The notes under the pieces: generated by a model | Seen by the model: only the letters and a program-made list of their open reading frames with translations | What the model was told of the DNA's origin: nothing | The model's database searches: none | Assembly (NCBI GenBank): GCA_013400975.1 | Contig: WBMZ01012704.1 | Location: 94,356 to 158,355, forward strand | Direction: 5' to 3' | DNA: 64,000 bases | Source: Atrichornis clamosus | Lineage: Eukaryota > Chordata > Aves > Passeriformes > Menuridae | Program-made: the position numbers and the translations under genes | In this document: one piece after another, positions 47,886 to 58,999 of the stretch | How the letters are laid out: each line of letters begins with the position of its first letter | How positions within the stretch are numbered: the stretch's first letter is position 1

Positions 47886-49184
47886 GCATCTTCTGGCTGT
47901 ATTCACTCTTCTGTGCAATCTGCCTGCACATAAGCCTCACCTGGTGTCAGAAAGATCTTTTTATCTCGGTGAGCTGTTGTTGATACAAGAAGCAGGTTGG
48001 CACCTCATGCAACATCCTCTCGGTTGCTTCTTCTTTCTCACAGAATTTAAGTGCCTTTGGAGATGGCAGTGTTTTTTTCCACTACACTAAAAGCATCTTT
48101 TCCCCCTTTTCATTGCTTAGATGAAGGAAAATGTCTTTGTGACTCAAAGCCTTTCATTTCATGCAGATATATAGAAAGGGTAAGGACAGAGTTGATTTAT
48201 TAATGGTCTGTCTTCCTCTTGTCCTTCGCTCAGATACGCACTAGGCACAAAATTTATTTGCTTCCGTAATATGCTACTTCCAGGAGACCAACTTCATTGG
48301 AAGTAAAAGGAGGAGGAGACCTTTGCAAAAAGTTCTTAGCAGGCAAGCACAATAACTGCATCTCAGTCCATAGAGAACACAAAAGAGTCTGGTCAGCAGG
48401 ACGTCTTTCTCCCTTTCCAGGAAGAAAGAGTCTGGTCAGCAGGACGTCTTTCTCCCTTTCCAGGAAGTTACAACAAAAACTATTGTCATGCAGCGAGAGT
48501 TCTTTAGCATTTAGTCTGGTTATTTCAAAAGAGCTAACTTTACCAGACTGCTTCACAAACTGATGTCCAAACAGGCTTCTTTGCAGCATTTCATACAGAG
48601 ACAAGCACCAGCAAAGGGCTCTCTGTGTTCTGCATGGAGTCTGTGCATTGATTCCTGCAGCACTTCACTTGCAGGATCCATTGACTTCTGCAATCCCTCT
48701 GTGGAATTTCCGAAATTTCTAGCACAGAGACAAGTATATGTGACTTCAGTCAGCAACTTCTCTAAGTGCCCAGCCAAAGGTTCTGCCAAATCCCTCACAC
48801 TCAGGGTTTCCCAGTTCACCACCTCTTGAAGACCATCAGTAGCACCAGCAAGCAGGGAGGAAACCAGGCCTCCTTCTCCCAGTTCCCATGCAATGTGACA
48901 GAGGATCTAGACCCATCCCACGGCATACTTACACTGGAAATGCCATCATCCTAGGCTTTGACAACAGAAAGAAGAGAGGAACACCCTGGCATAATCCCAG
49001 AGCCAAGGGAACTGAACTGGCCTTGGGTAGCAGCTACTGCTCTTCTCTAAATAGACAGGGAGCCTGCAGTAACTAAGCACCAGAGAGGTGCCTTATGGGG
49101 AGATCTGCCATGGTAAGTACAGAAAGGGATTAAAAAGGATGGAAAACAAGATGGGCACTGCAGGACACAGATATGTGAGGGTCC
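47886..49184. other. Unidentified sequence with two minus-strand open frames
   Basis: Minus-strand frames of 89 codons (48553-48822) and 116 codons (48254-48604) overlap in different phases, with moderately protein-like composition. They lie upstream, in element orientation, of the truncated LTR, so a degraded retroviral interior is conceivable. However, no retroviral motif was recognised. An exact 43-bp duplication lies inside. Confidence 0.35.
48382..48467. repeat. Exact 43-bp tandem duplication
   Basis: Positions 48382-48424 and 48425-48467 are identical, beginning AAAGAGTCTGGTCAGCAGG and ending CCCTTTCCAGGAAG. Perfect identity of both copies suggests a recent event, a length polymorphism or an assembly duplication. 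The unit is not a multiple of three, so it shifts any frame crossing it. Confidence 0.97.
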
Positions 49185-49620
49185 TTGAATACATTCAGGG
49201 TAGGCCAGCAAAGCTGGTGAAAGGGCTGGAAGCCATATCCTGTGAGAAGCAGCTGAGGACTTTGGGCTTGTCTAGTTTAGAGAAAAGGAGGATAAGGGGT
49301 GAAGCTGCATTGCTCTTTGCAGCTTTCTTTGGAGGAGGAGTGGAGAGGGAGATGCTGATCTCCCTGGGATCCAGCAACTCTGTCAGGAAAGGTTTAGACT
49401 GGATATTAGGAAGCGATTCTTTACAGAGAGAGTGGTCAAACCCTGGAAGAGGCTTCCTAGGGATGTGGTTGATGCCCCAAGCCTGTCAATGTTCAAGAGG
49501 TACTTGGACATACATACATACATAACATGATTTAACTTCTGGTCAGCTCTGAAGTGTCAGGTAGTTGGACAAAATTATCAGCTAGGTCCCTTCCCACTGA
49601 AACAGTTCTATTCCATTCTT
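49185..49620 (+). mobile_element. CR1 LINE 3' fragment, ATTCT-tailed type
   Basis: Plus-strand CR1. It starts in the end of ORF2 (AAGCTGGTGAAAGGGCTGGA, CTGTGAGAAGCAGCTGAGGA) and passes GGATATTAGGAAGCGATTC, GAGAGTGGTCAAACCCTGGA and GATGCCCCAAGCCTGTCAAT. It ends with TAGGTCCCTTCCCACTGAAA and a short tail TTCTATTCCATTCT. It is the same type as 24461-24770 but with an unexpanded tail. A small (ACAT)4 expansion at 49508-49523 replaces part of the usual 3' sequence. Confidence 0.9.
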
Positions 49621-49912
49621 TTTCTACCATTACAGCTGCCTGAATCGGTTTTTACTTTGATTTTTCAGACAGCATTTTCAGTTAAGACAGCTAATTTTCT
49701 TTTTGTAAAGAGTCAGCTGTCTCCAGTTCATTGATATTAAATTTGTATTAGTGTAAATGTGTGGGTTTAATGACACTGTTTATTTAAACACTGATTGTTG
49801 TCCACTTAACTGTGAAGAAATGAGAAGTGGTAGCCATACTTTAAAGTATTTTCTAGCATAAAGAAGCAGAAAGCAATCCTCACAAGCTAGTAAAACCATG
49901 CCAAATAAACCT

Positions 49913-50005
49913 ATCACAGAATCACAGAATATCAAGCTTGGAAGAGATCTGCAAGATCATTTAGTCCAACAACCAACCTAGCACCACCATAAAGGAATGC
50001 TACTG
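49913..50005 (-). mobile_element. Very short CR1 LINE 3' terminus
   Basis: ATCACAGAATCACAGAATAT is followed by GCTTGGAAGAGATCTGCAAG and ATCATTTAGTCCAACAACCA. These are the terminal blocks of a CR1 read on the minus strand. It is truncated after about 90 bases. Confidence 0.85.
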
Positions 50006-53000
50006 AATAGGGAGATTTATACATTTTATTTGGTAAATAAAACTGATACTTCATTTGGCAAATAAATTAACCATCAGACAATGCAAATAAAATGAATCTG
50101 GCAGGTGGTATTTGTGTACTCATCCCAGGAATTTTAAACACTTGGGACACCCTCAGTTACCCACCACCACCAACACCCATGAAACCCACACACATGGTTC
50201 ATGCTGTTTGGTTAATATCAAAGCAGCACACACTGCTCAGTGCAATTTTCAGATGTGGCACAGGTATGTGCACAAACTACAGTGTTTTACTGTAGTGATT
50301 TCCACTTGTGCAAATTCAGTGTTTAGGGTTCATTCTATAGGGAAAAAATCCCAAAACAACATAAAAAACCAAACAAACTTCTGACAGAGAGGTTTCCTTG
50401 GAAATTCTTCCTAAGTTCAAAAGCAGTCCTTCCTGTAAAGAATCTTTTTCATCTGAGAATCACTAAGAGAGAAAATGATTTACCCATGTTTGTTCAAAAC
50501 TTAGAAGCCAAATGAAGCAACACCATAAGCTGTCTCATTTTTTTAAGACCCTTTTACTGATTAATCCCCAAACCTTTTAGCACTCTTTCTCTCTTCTGGG
50601 AGGCTCAGTTAGGTGAGGAAGTGGACTTTGCCTAAGAATCCTGAGTATCCACTGAGCCCAGTGCTCCTGGTCAATCTTGCTTTGCCCCATTAACAATGTC
50701 TCTGCTGTGCTGCCTGACAGACACTTTCCATGATGTGTGAGTGGTCTGATTCAGATGTGGCTCCATTTGTTTGGCACACGGCCTCCTCCCTGAAGGCCCC
50801 TTTCTCCAGAGTCTTGATGTCGCATCTTCCTCCTCTTAGCAGGAAAGTTGTTCCTCCCCATCATGAAGCCCCCCTAACCCGAACCTGTTCCTGCAGCTCT
50901 ACCTGTGCAACACATAGTATGCCCCATGGATAACATGATAACACAGACCCTCTGCAGGCATAGGCATTTTCAGGATGATGCAGGATTTCTCCATGTAAGC
51001 TCCCAAAGCCTGCTGCCAACCCTGAAGGAGGCCAGTTGTCATCAGATCTGCCATGCACGACAAAAAAATGAGCAGGCTTCTGATAGCCACAGGCACACGA
51101 GGAAACTGGTGACATTGCTGGAGGGAAGAACAAGCCAGCTCCATGGACTGAGTGGCTTTGGCATGGAAAAAAATCTTACACAGCATAAGATCTCTAAAAG
51201 CAGATATGAACCAAGCCATAACATGAAGCTACTCCTGCTGCATATGCTGAATGTGTGAGAAAGGCAACACTGACAGCCCTCAAAGCCTGATAATCTGAAT
51301 CCAGATGGGTGGTGGTCCCAGAGGCTGTGCACGTCTCTTAGAATGAGCTAACACTCAAGATGAATCACAGCCAAGCTTTTCCTTGCCTAAAACATCAAGA
51401 TGTGCTCTTAGTCAAAGCAACCACACCTTGCCTGTTGTGTCTGCAAAGCTACTTCCTGATATCACACAAATTACACTGTGTTTTACTTGGGAAATTGAAT
51501 TATTATCTGAGAAATAATTTCAGAATACCCTCTGGTTGCTATGTTCTCTAACTGATAAACCACCAAATCATTATGTTAACAGTTTTCCCATTAAGAACAA
51601 AATTTGCCATATTGGGTTCAGCTTATAATCCTTTTAACCTGGCACCCTCTCTGCAATGGAAAGCACACCCAGACATTTCATGGGAAATCAGAATATTGGA
51701 AGGAACTCCCAAGCTTCTTTCTTTAATGGTCCTAGTGCCACCAGTTTAATATCACAGATATTTTGTCATCTTCCATTCATAGATATTCCAGAGGGGAATC
51801 TGGCTGATGCTTAATATTACAGGATGATGTGCCCAGGATAAGGCCATGTTACCACATTAGGAGCAAAGCATGCAGGGAAGAAGGCAGAAGTGAGAGTCTT
51901 CGTATTCACAGACAGAACCCTAATGCAAGTTTTCACCTGCCACTTCCATCACTGAATTTTCCTAGGGGTACTTCATTACTATTCTTTTATTCTGGATCTT
52001 TGTTGGTATTTTCCAAAAGAGAATTATAACTTCCCAAGGAAACAGATTTATTTATGACTATGGTGCCAAAAGAGACTAAATATAGCGAGAGTCGTGAAGG
52101 TGGTTCTCTTCCTGTCCCTGTTTCCAAACAACCTACTTTCCAAGCTAGGCATGGCTTGCCTAGGCAGACTTCTACAATTATAACACATCCAAGAGCTGGA
52201 ACTTGGACTGTAACAGACAAAAACAGTGGCTGAAACATGCCCTGCATCCAAATACCAAGTGCAGAAAACACAGAGATAAAACATCACACATCCACCTCTT
52301 CCACAGATTTTCTCTTTATATTGCACTACGCACCTATGGGGAAAAATCTGGGGCAGAGTTTTTTGCTGGTCCGGTGTTCACTGATTTCCTTTGAGAATTT
52401 TTAAGAACAACAGAATGAATCTGTCTTCATATTTTTGAAGCATTTGTATCAGCAAGTTAAAAAAAAAAAAGGTGATCTGAGGAAAACAGAAAACAGGGAA
52501 AAAACATGCAAGAGATTTTTCTGCATTTATCATGCTTTTCTGCAGATCTTTTTTACTCCATTTTCTTACATTAATCTTGAAAAATCCCAACACATGCTCA
52601 GAATTTTTTTCCAACCATTTTATTAGACCATTGCCACAACTGGACCTTAGAACAATAGAAATGCTGTGAGGAAACAAAAAAATCAATTGGACTTTATTTA
52701 TCAAAACTAACAGAATTTAAGAATCCTGTCTCACAAAAAGCTTGCATTAGATAAATGTGATCTTCCCTGAAAGATCTTAATTTATCTGTAATAAGATTCT
52801 GTCAATATCAAGCAAATATTGCTCTGTTAAGACTAATCAGAGGTGTGGTGATTTCCAAAACTGCTATTTAGATGGCTGCTGCTGTTGGCCAGTATTTATT
52901 ACCTGCAATACAGCTTACTTGAAAGAGATAAACCATCCATCAATAGGACATGCCCCTTCAGCAGTTGTTTTATCAACTGTTTCAAGCATCATTCTTTTTC

Positions 53001-53575
53001 ATTAACTTTTTCATCAAACATTTGTCTGTCTTTCAACTTCTTTTTACAAAAAAGCTGCCACAGCAAACTACCTTTGACACATCACCCCTTGCAATGGATG
53101 ATATTTTGTGAGTTTTTTTCAGTTTGCATTATACTTTACAGTCTGTCCCACAGAAAGAAGGCAAGCAAAAGGTAGCATGTTTTACTCAATCATACAAAAA
53201 AAAATAGTCCAGCATGTATTCTCGGGCATCCAGCCCTTCACCACATTGGTTAAAAAAGAGTAAAGTCCTTTTACTATTTACACTTGTTTACATATTATAT
53301 TAAAATATGTAAATGTTAGAACCATAAAACAAGAGAATACTACAAAAACATACTCATGTTGCTGTAGAAACTGAGCTTGGTTTTTTCTGCTACACTAGTG
53401 AGAAGCGATTGACATGCAAATCAACATTTTGCACCTTGACATTTTAGGATAATTAAGGTGTAAGACACAACAAAGAGATATTTGAAAGGCTTTTGTTAAA
53501 AAAAATACAATAGAAAAGGTTTTCAGGTAGAGCTGAAAGGGGAGAAGTTGTTATAAAGGACAGAAACAACCATTA
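50006..53575. other. Unique non-coding sequence, 3.6 kb
   Basis: Overlapping open frames on both strands at 50860-51330 (117 codons plus, 106 codons minus) were not recognised and contradict each other. The rest is AT-rich with A- and T-runs. No RNA gene or repeat family was seen. Confidence 0.45.
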
Positions 53576-55352
53576 GAATCACAGAATCATAGAATCATTA
53601 AGGTGGGAAAAGACCTCCAAGATCATCAAATCCAACCTTTGACCTCGTCAACTAAAGCATAGCACTAAGTGCCATGTCCAATTGTTTCTTGAACACTTCC
53701 AGGGCTGGTGACTCCACCACCTGCCTGGGCAGCCCATTCCAATGCTTGACCACCCTTTCAGTGAATAAAATCTACCTGATGTCCAACCTGAACCTCCCCT
53801 AGCCCCACTTGAGGCCATTTCCTCTTGTCCAGTCACTTGTTGCATGGGACAAGAAGCCAGCCCCCACCTGGCTACACCCTCCTTTCAGGTAGTTGTAGGG
53901 AGTGGTAAGGTCAGCCCTGAGCCTCCTTTTCTCCACATTAAACAGTCCCAGCTCCCTCAGCTACTCCTCATAGGACTTATTCTCTGGATCCTTCTCCAGC
54001 TCCATTGCCCTTCTCTGGACACACTCCAGCACCTCAATGTCTTTCTTGTATAGTGAGGGGCCCAGAACTGTACACAGCACTTAAGGTGTGGCCTCAGCAG
54101 TGCGCAGTACAGGGGAACTGTCACTGCCCTGGTCCTGCTGGCCACACTAGTTTTGATATAAGCCAGGATGACACTGGCCTTCTTGGCCACAGCTGGCTCA
54201 TGTTGAATTGCTGTTGATCAGCATGACCAAGTCCTTTTCCACCAGGCAGGTTTCCAGCCACTCTTCCCCCAGCCTGTAGTGCTACATGGGGTTGTTGTGA
54301 CCCAAGCACAGGCCTCAGCACTTCACTTTATTGAACCTCATACCTTTGACCTCAGCCCATTGATCCAGTCTGTCCAGATCCCTCTGTAGAGTCTTCCTAC
54401 CCTCCAGCAGATTGGCATTCCTGCACAACTTGTTGTCATCTGCAAACTTACTGAGGATTGATCCCATCATCTGGATCATCAATAAAGATGGTAAGCATCT
54501 TTTCTGGCCCCAATACTGAGCCCTGGAGAACACCAGTAGTGACAGTCGGCCAGCTGGATGTAACTCTGTTCACCACAATCTCTGGGCTGGGCCATCCAGT
54601 CAGTTCTTAACCCAGTGAAGAGAGAACCTGTCCAAGCCGTTGGCTGCCGGCTTTTTCAGGAGAATGCTGTGGGAGACAGTATAAAAGGCTTTACTAAGTT
54701 CAGGTAGACAATATCCACAGCCTTTCCCTCATCCACCAGGCGGGTCACTTGGTCATAGAAGGAGACCAGATTGGTCAAGCAGGACCTACAGTTCCTAAAC
54801 CCATGCTGGCTGGGCCCGATCCCTTGGTTGTCCTGTCTGTGCCGTGTGATGGCACTCGAGATGATGTGTTCCATAACCTTCCCAGGCAGTGAGGCCAGGC
54901 TGACTGGCTACAGTTCCCCAGTTCCTCCTTCTGAATAGTTTCCCAGTTCCTCCTTCTGACCCTTCCTTTAGCCAGGTGTCACATTGGCCAACCTCCAGTC
55001 ATCTGGGACCTCCCCGTTCAACCAGGACTGATAATAAATGGTGGAGAGTGGCTTGGCGAGCTCTTCCACCAGCTCCCTCAGTACCCTCGGATGGATCCCA
55101 TCAGCCCCACAGAGTTGTGGGTGTCTAAGTGGCACAGCAGGTCACTAGCTGCTTCCTTCTGGATTGCGGGCGGTCAGTTCAGCTCCACATCCCTGTCTAC
55201 AGCTCAGGGGGTAGGTTCCCTGAGGAAAACCAGTCTTTCTGTAAAAGACTGAGGCAAAGAAGGTATTGGGTACCTCAGCCTTTTCCTCATCCTTGGTTAC
55301 AATGTTCCTCTCAGCATCCAATAAAGGATGGAGATTTTCTTTGGCCCAGTTA
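53576..55352 (-). mobile_element. CR1 LINE, 1.8 kb, with remnant reverse transcriptase
   Basis: The largest young-type CR1 copy. From the left: tail (GAATCACAGAATCATAGAATC), 3' region (GGCCATTTCCTCTTGTCC block), the ORF2 C-terminus and, at 54656-54874, part of the reverse transcriptase. Minus-strand codons there include SCLTNLVSFYDQVTRLVDEG, the block just before the catalytic region. The following 'YLDFSKAF' block reads YLNLVKPF, so the catalytic aspartate is lost. Frames are broken several times. The 5' end stops at about 55352, upstream of the RT core but without the endonuclease. A small internal duplication (22 bp, period 25) lies at 54913-54959. Confidence 0.94.
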
Positions 55353-55412
55353 GAATATATTTCTTCCCAAATACCACGTGTGATCCAACAATACCCTGTT
55401 CAAATTCTGATA

Positions 55413-56138
55413 TAGAACCATAGAACCGCAGAATGTTAAGGGGTTGGAAAGGACTTTAAAGATCACCTAGTCCCAACCGCCCCCGCCATTGGCAGGGATA
55501 CCTCCCACTAGACCAGGCTACACAAGGTCCAACTTGGCTTTGAACACTGCCAGGGTTGGGGCATCCATAACCTTTCTGGGCAACCTGTTCCAGTGTCTCA
55601 CCATCCTCATAACAAAATTTTTCCTAATATCTAACCTAAATTTCCCCTCTTTCAATTTGTACCCATTGCTCCTTGTCCTATCACTACAGTTCCTGACAAA
55701 GAGTCCCTCTTGGGCTTCCTGGTAGGAGCCTTCAGATACTGGAAGGCTACTATGAGGTTTCCACCTAACCTTCTCTTCTCAAAGATGAGCAGCCCCAGCT
55801 TTCTCAGCCTGTGTTCATAGGGGACAGGCTTCAGTCCTCTTATCAACTTCATGACCCTTCTCTGGAGTTGCTCCAACAGTTCCATGTCCTTCTTATGTTG
55901 GTGGCTCCAGAGCTGGGTGCAGCACTCCAGTGGGGTCTCACAAGAGCAGAGTAGAGGGACAGAATCCCCTCCCTCGCCCTGCTGGCCACACTGCTTTGGA
56001 TGCAGCCCAGGATTCCATTGGCTCTCTGGGCTGCAAGCTCACATTGCTGGCTCATGCTGAGTGTTTCATCAATCATCACCCTCAAGTCTTTCTCTGCAGG
56101 GCTGCTCTCAATCACCTCTCCACCTTATCTTTGGCATA
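55413..56138 (-). mobile_element. CR1 LINE 3' fragment, second subfamily
   Basis: A second CR1 in the same orientation begins 60 bases to the right: tail TAGAACCATAGAACCGCAG, then GGGTTGGAAAGGACTTTAAA, GGGGCATCCATAACCTTTC and CTGTTCCAGTGTCTCACC. After that comes the ORF2 C-terminus; minus-strand codons at 55849-56115 include [18 protein letters not shown] and the block before [10 protein letters not shown]. It is the GGCAGGGATACC subfamily type (like 10657-11535), different from its left neighbour. It is truncated near 56138, before the RT. Confidence 0.94.
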
Positions 56139-58999
56139 AAAAAGAATCACAGACTCCAAACAAATAAATTCAATGAGAGCACAAAGGATAGAGATACCTG
56201 CATTACAGATAGCTTATGAAAGACGTATTTGATGAAAGACAACTAGAGAAATCTAATGTTAGAAAGCTAAAAGAGACAAAAAGAAAAACAAAGGACTTTC
56301 TAGACTTCTAGATAAGTTTGGTATTCAGGACAATTAAAACTAAATTAAACTAGATTAAACTGAAACTCTTTGGAGCTCAGTATGTCTTGCAGACTGTTCT
56401 TGGTCTCCACCTCTATTTAAAAAAAAATCAGATCTTCTTTTAATTAAACAATTTGACCTTCATTCTTCTTAGGGAACAACTTTCAGTTTCTACGGGATAA
56501 TGAATAATAAGTGAATGGAACCAATGCCACTTTATACTCCAAGTCTGACAGACTCCAGGAGCTACTGGCAGGAGTGGAATTTAATAGCTGGAAGATGTCA
56601 GAATTATTTGAGATGACACAGCTACGTAACTTATAAATGAGAAGGTAATTAAAGCATGATATAAACGTAGCTGGTGCCCCAACTACTGTTTAAATTTTAT
56701 TAAACTTTACAATCTGGACTAAAACTTGCCATATTTGTATCAACAACTTTTATTTTGCTTTCATTAAGAGCAGTTAGGCATTTCCAAGAATGGGACTAAA
56801 GGATGGTATTTTTGTTTTCCTACATCAACAATTTTTTGCAAGCTTTTCTTTGAGACATGCCTGGTCAAAAGACCTTGAAACTTGCACTGGGGAATTTTTT
56901 AATGACATAAAATGTCCCTGGAAAAAGTCATTTTAACTTAGCACACTTTCAAAATATTGCTCAACATTCAAAATAAGTCACAATTCATACAGCCTGAATA
57001 GAGAATTGCTATAACTTTTTCAAGAATATTTCACCAAAATGTTGATTAGAGTGAGAATCCTGTGGGCCACCGTTGTGCTTGATTTTTATTCTGCAGGAGC
57101 ACATTTGAGCTGGCTTTGCCCACATTAACAGCTGGAACCAATCTGTAGTACCTGAAGAGTACAGAAAGACAAGTTCAACTACTCACTCACTGGAAATCCA
57201 GGCCCAAGGGAAGACCATACATTTACAATGTTCTGTCTTAATCCTGTATGATAGGTGGTTTTATTACCTTTTTTTTTTTAATAGTAGTGTTGAAAAATAT
57301 ATACACTTGCAAGGCTAAGCACTCAGAATTTGGAAAATACTTAAGTTTTTTGCGCAAACACATTTTTTTGGAAACCTTTTTTCATTACCGCAGTTACTTA
57401 CATATGTGACTTCATATGATCAGGGAAGTTCAAGGAAAATTTTCCAAAAATATAGCCACAGGATTTTTTTTTTCCTTTGATTTAGCTCATGTGTAAAGAT
57501 ATGTAATACTTCATATAATTCTCAAAAGTGTAATTTGTGTTTGTAGTATTTATCACAGTAATTGCTGATTATTGCTTCTAGCTTTTCCTTTTAAATGCAT
57601 CCTCCCAGTCTCCTAATTCTAGGTTAGAGTCTTTCCTATGATAAGCACATTCAGTTTTCATCAAAGGGAATGGAAATGCCATATGCACAACTTGTAATCT
57701 GCACTTGTGCTTGCTACTTTCCTCTGATCACAAGAGGTGATGCTTGCATAGCAATGAGCATCTCCTCAAGCTAGGAAGCCATGCTTCTGTTGGGCAACCC
57801 TAAAGTACATTGGTGGTCTTGCCACACCATTCCTTTACCAATTCAAACCTAATTTTCTACCTGTCTTGTGTCCATATGTCTTTCCATCTGCTTACCAAAG
57901 ATTATGACTGACTGATGTCACATTTTCATGTTCTTGTTAGTCTCTTATTAACACGGACCCTTTAAATCTGCAATTAACATTTTCTCTAATCTGAAGATCT
58001 GAAAATGTTCTTTCAGAGGTGTGTTGAAACAGGTTAACAGTAGGTAAGCTTTTAAAAGGTATCACAAATACAATATATTATATGTAAAAAATTAGCAAGT
58101 GATTTATGAGTTAAGTCATAGGATAAATGAAATTTGACATTCACCTCATGTTTGGGCACATCGATCTCTGTAATTTGGAAATGCACTTTGTTATAATTAT
58201 GTGCTTCCAGACTATGCTTCCTTCCGATGGATTCACCAATTATAAGCCAAGTACTATGCCAAATCAATTGATGCTCTGTCTAATGCAGAAACAATTGCAA
58301 ATTTGGTTCCTGTTGAAAGGGATATTTTTCTACAAATATAGCAAAATGAATTGTTGAATTGTGACTATTTAGCAATCTCTTTTCTCCCACACATATGGAA
58401 GCTGGAAGGAGAAATGAAGTTGTGCAACAGTTAGGAAGAATCAGTTCTGGAGGGAGCAGGAACTACAGTTGAAACTTGAATTCTGGCAAAATGACCTAGA
58501 TATATATAGCAGTACTGCATTTCCACAGTGGTTTTCATGATTTTACATTATTTCTGAATAATACCTGATGAAATGTCAAACCAGATGAGAGCAAGGAGGC
58601 TTTTAAGTTACTGCCTTGATACAGTAGGCAGCTTTCAATTTTTTCAGTAGGAACAGCAAAAATTTTTGTGGGAGCTCAGCAGGTATGCCACAGCATCTTG
58701 CTCATTGCTTCAGAAAAAATATGACTTTATTATCATTCTGTGTGCTTATAAAACATGCTATACAATAAAAAGGTTATTGAGTAACTAATAGAAACTTCTG
58801 AAAATGGTTGTGAATCTCCCTATTTCCTCACAGCCTGGTAAAATGCTTGGAGCAGAGGGGCTTGCCAAAGAAATAAATACGTAACCAGACCTGCCAACAT
58901 TCATGAATATTATGAGACATTGACAAACTCATCCTGAATATTATGAGACATTGACAAAAATCTCACTGCTATTTATTCCCTGGGGACACCGAATTTGCG
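56139..58999. other. Unique AT-rich sequence
   Basis: No gene, RNA or repeat family was recognised. A short direct duplication of about 27 bp with 31-bp spacing lies at 58901-58958. Confidence 0.45.
58901..58958. repeat. Short tandem duplication, period 31
   Basis: TGAATATTATGAGACATTGA at 58904 is repeated at 58935 with matching flanks; the copies agree over 24 bases and continue on the left with one mismatch. It is a local duplication without further context. Confidence 0.9.

Noticed and set aside
49088..49525. Open frame of 145 codons, plus strand
   Set aside because: It runs through CR1 3' sequence downstream of ORF2 and mixes phases; it is not a gene.
50905..51332. Overlapping open frames on both strands
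   Set aside because: Mutually contradictory, unrecognised and without context.
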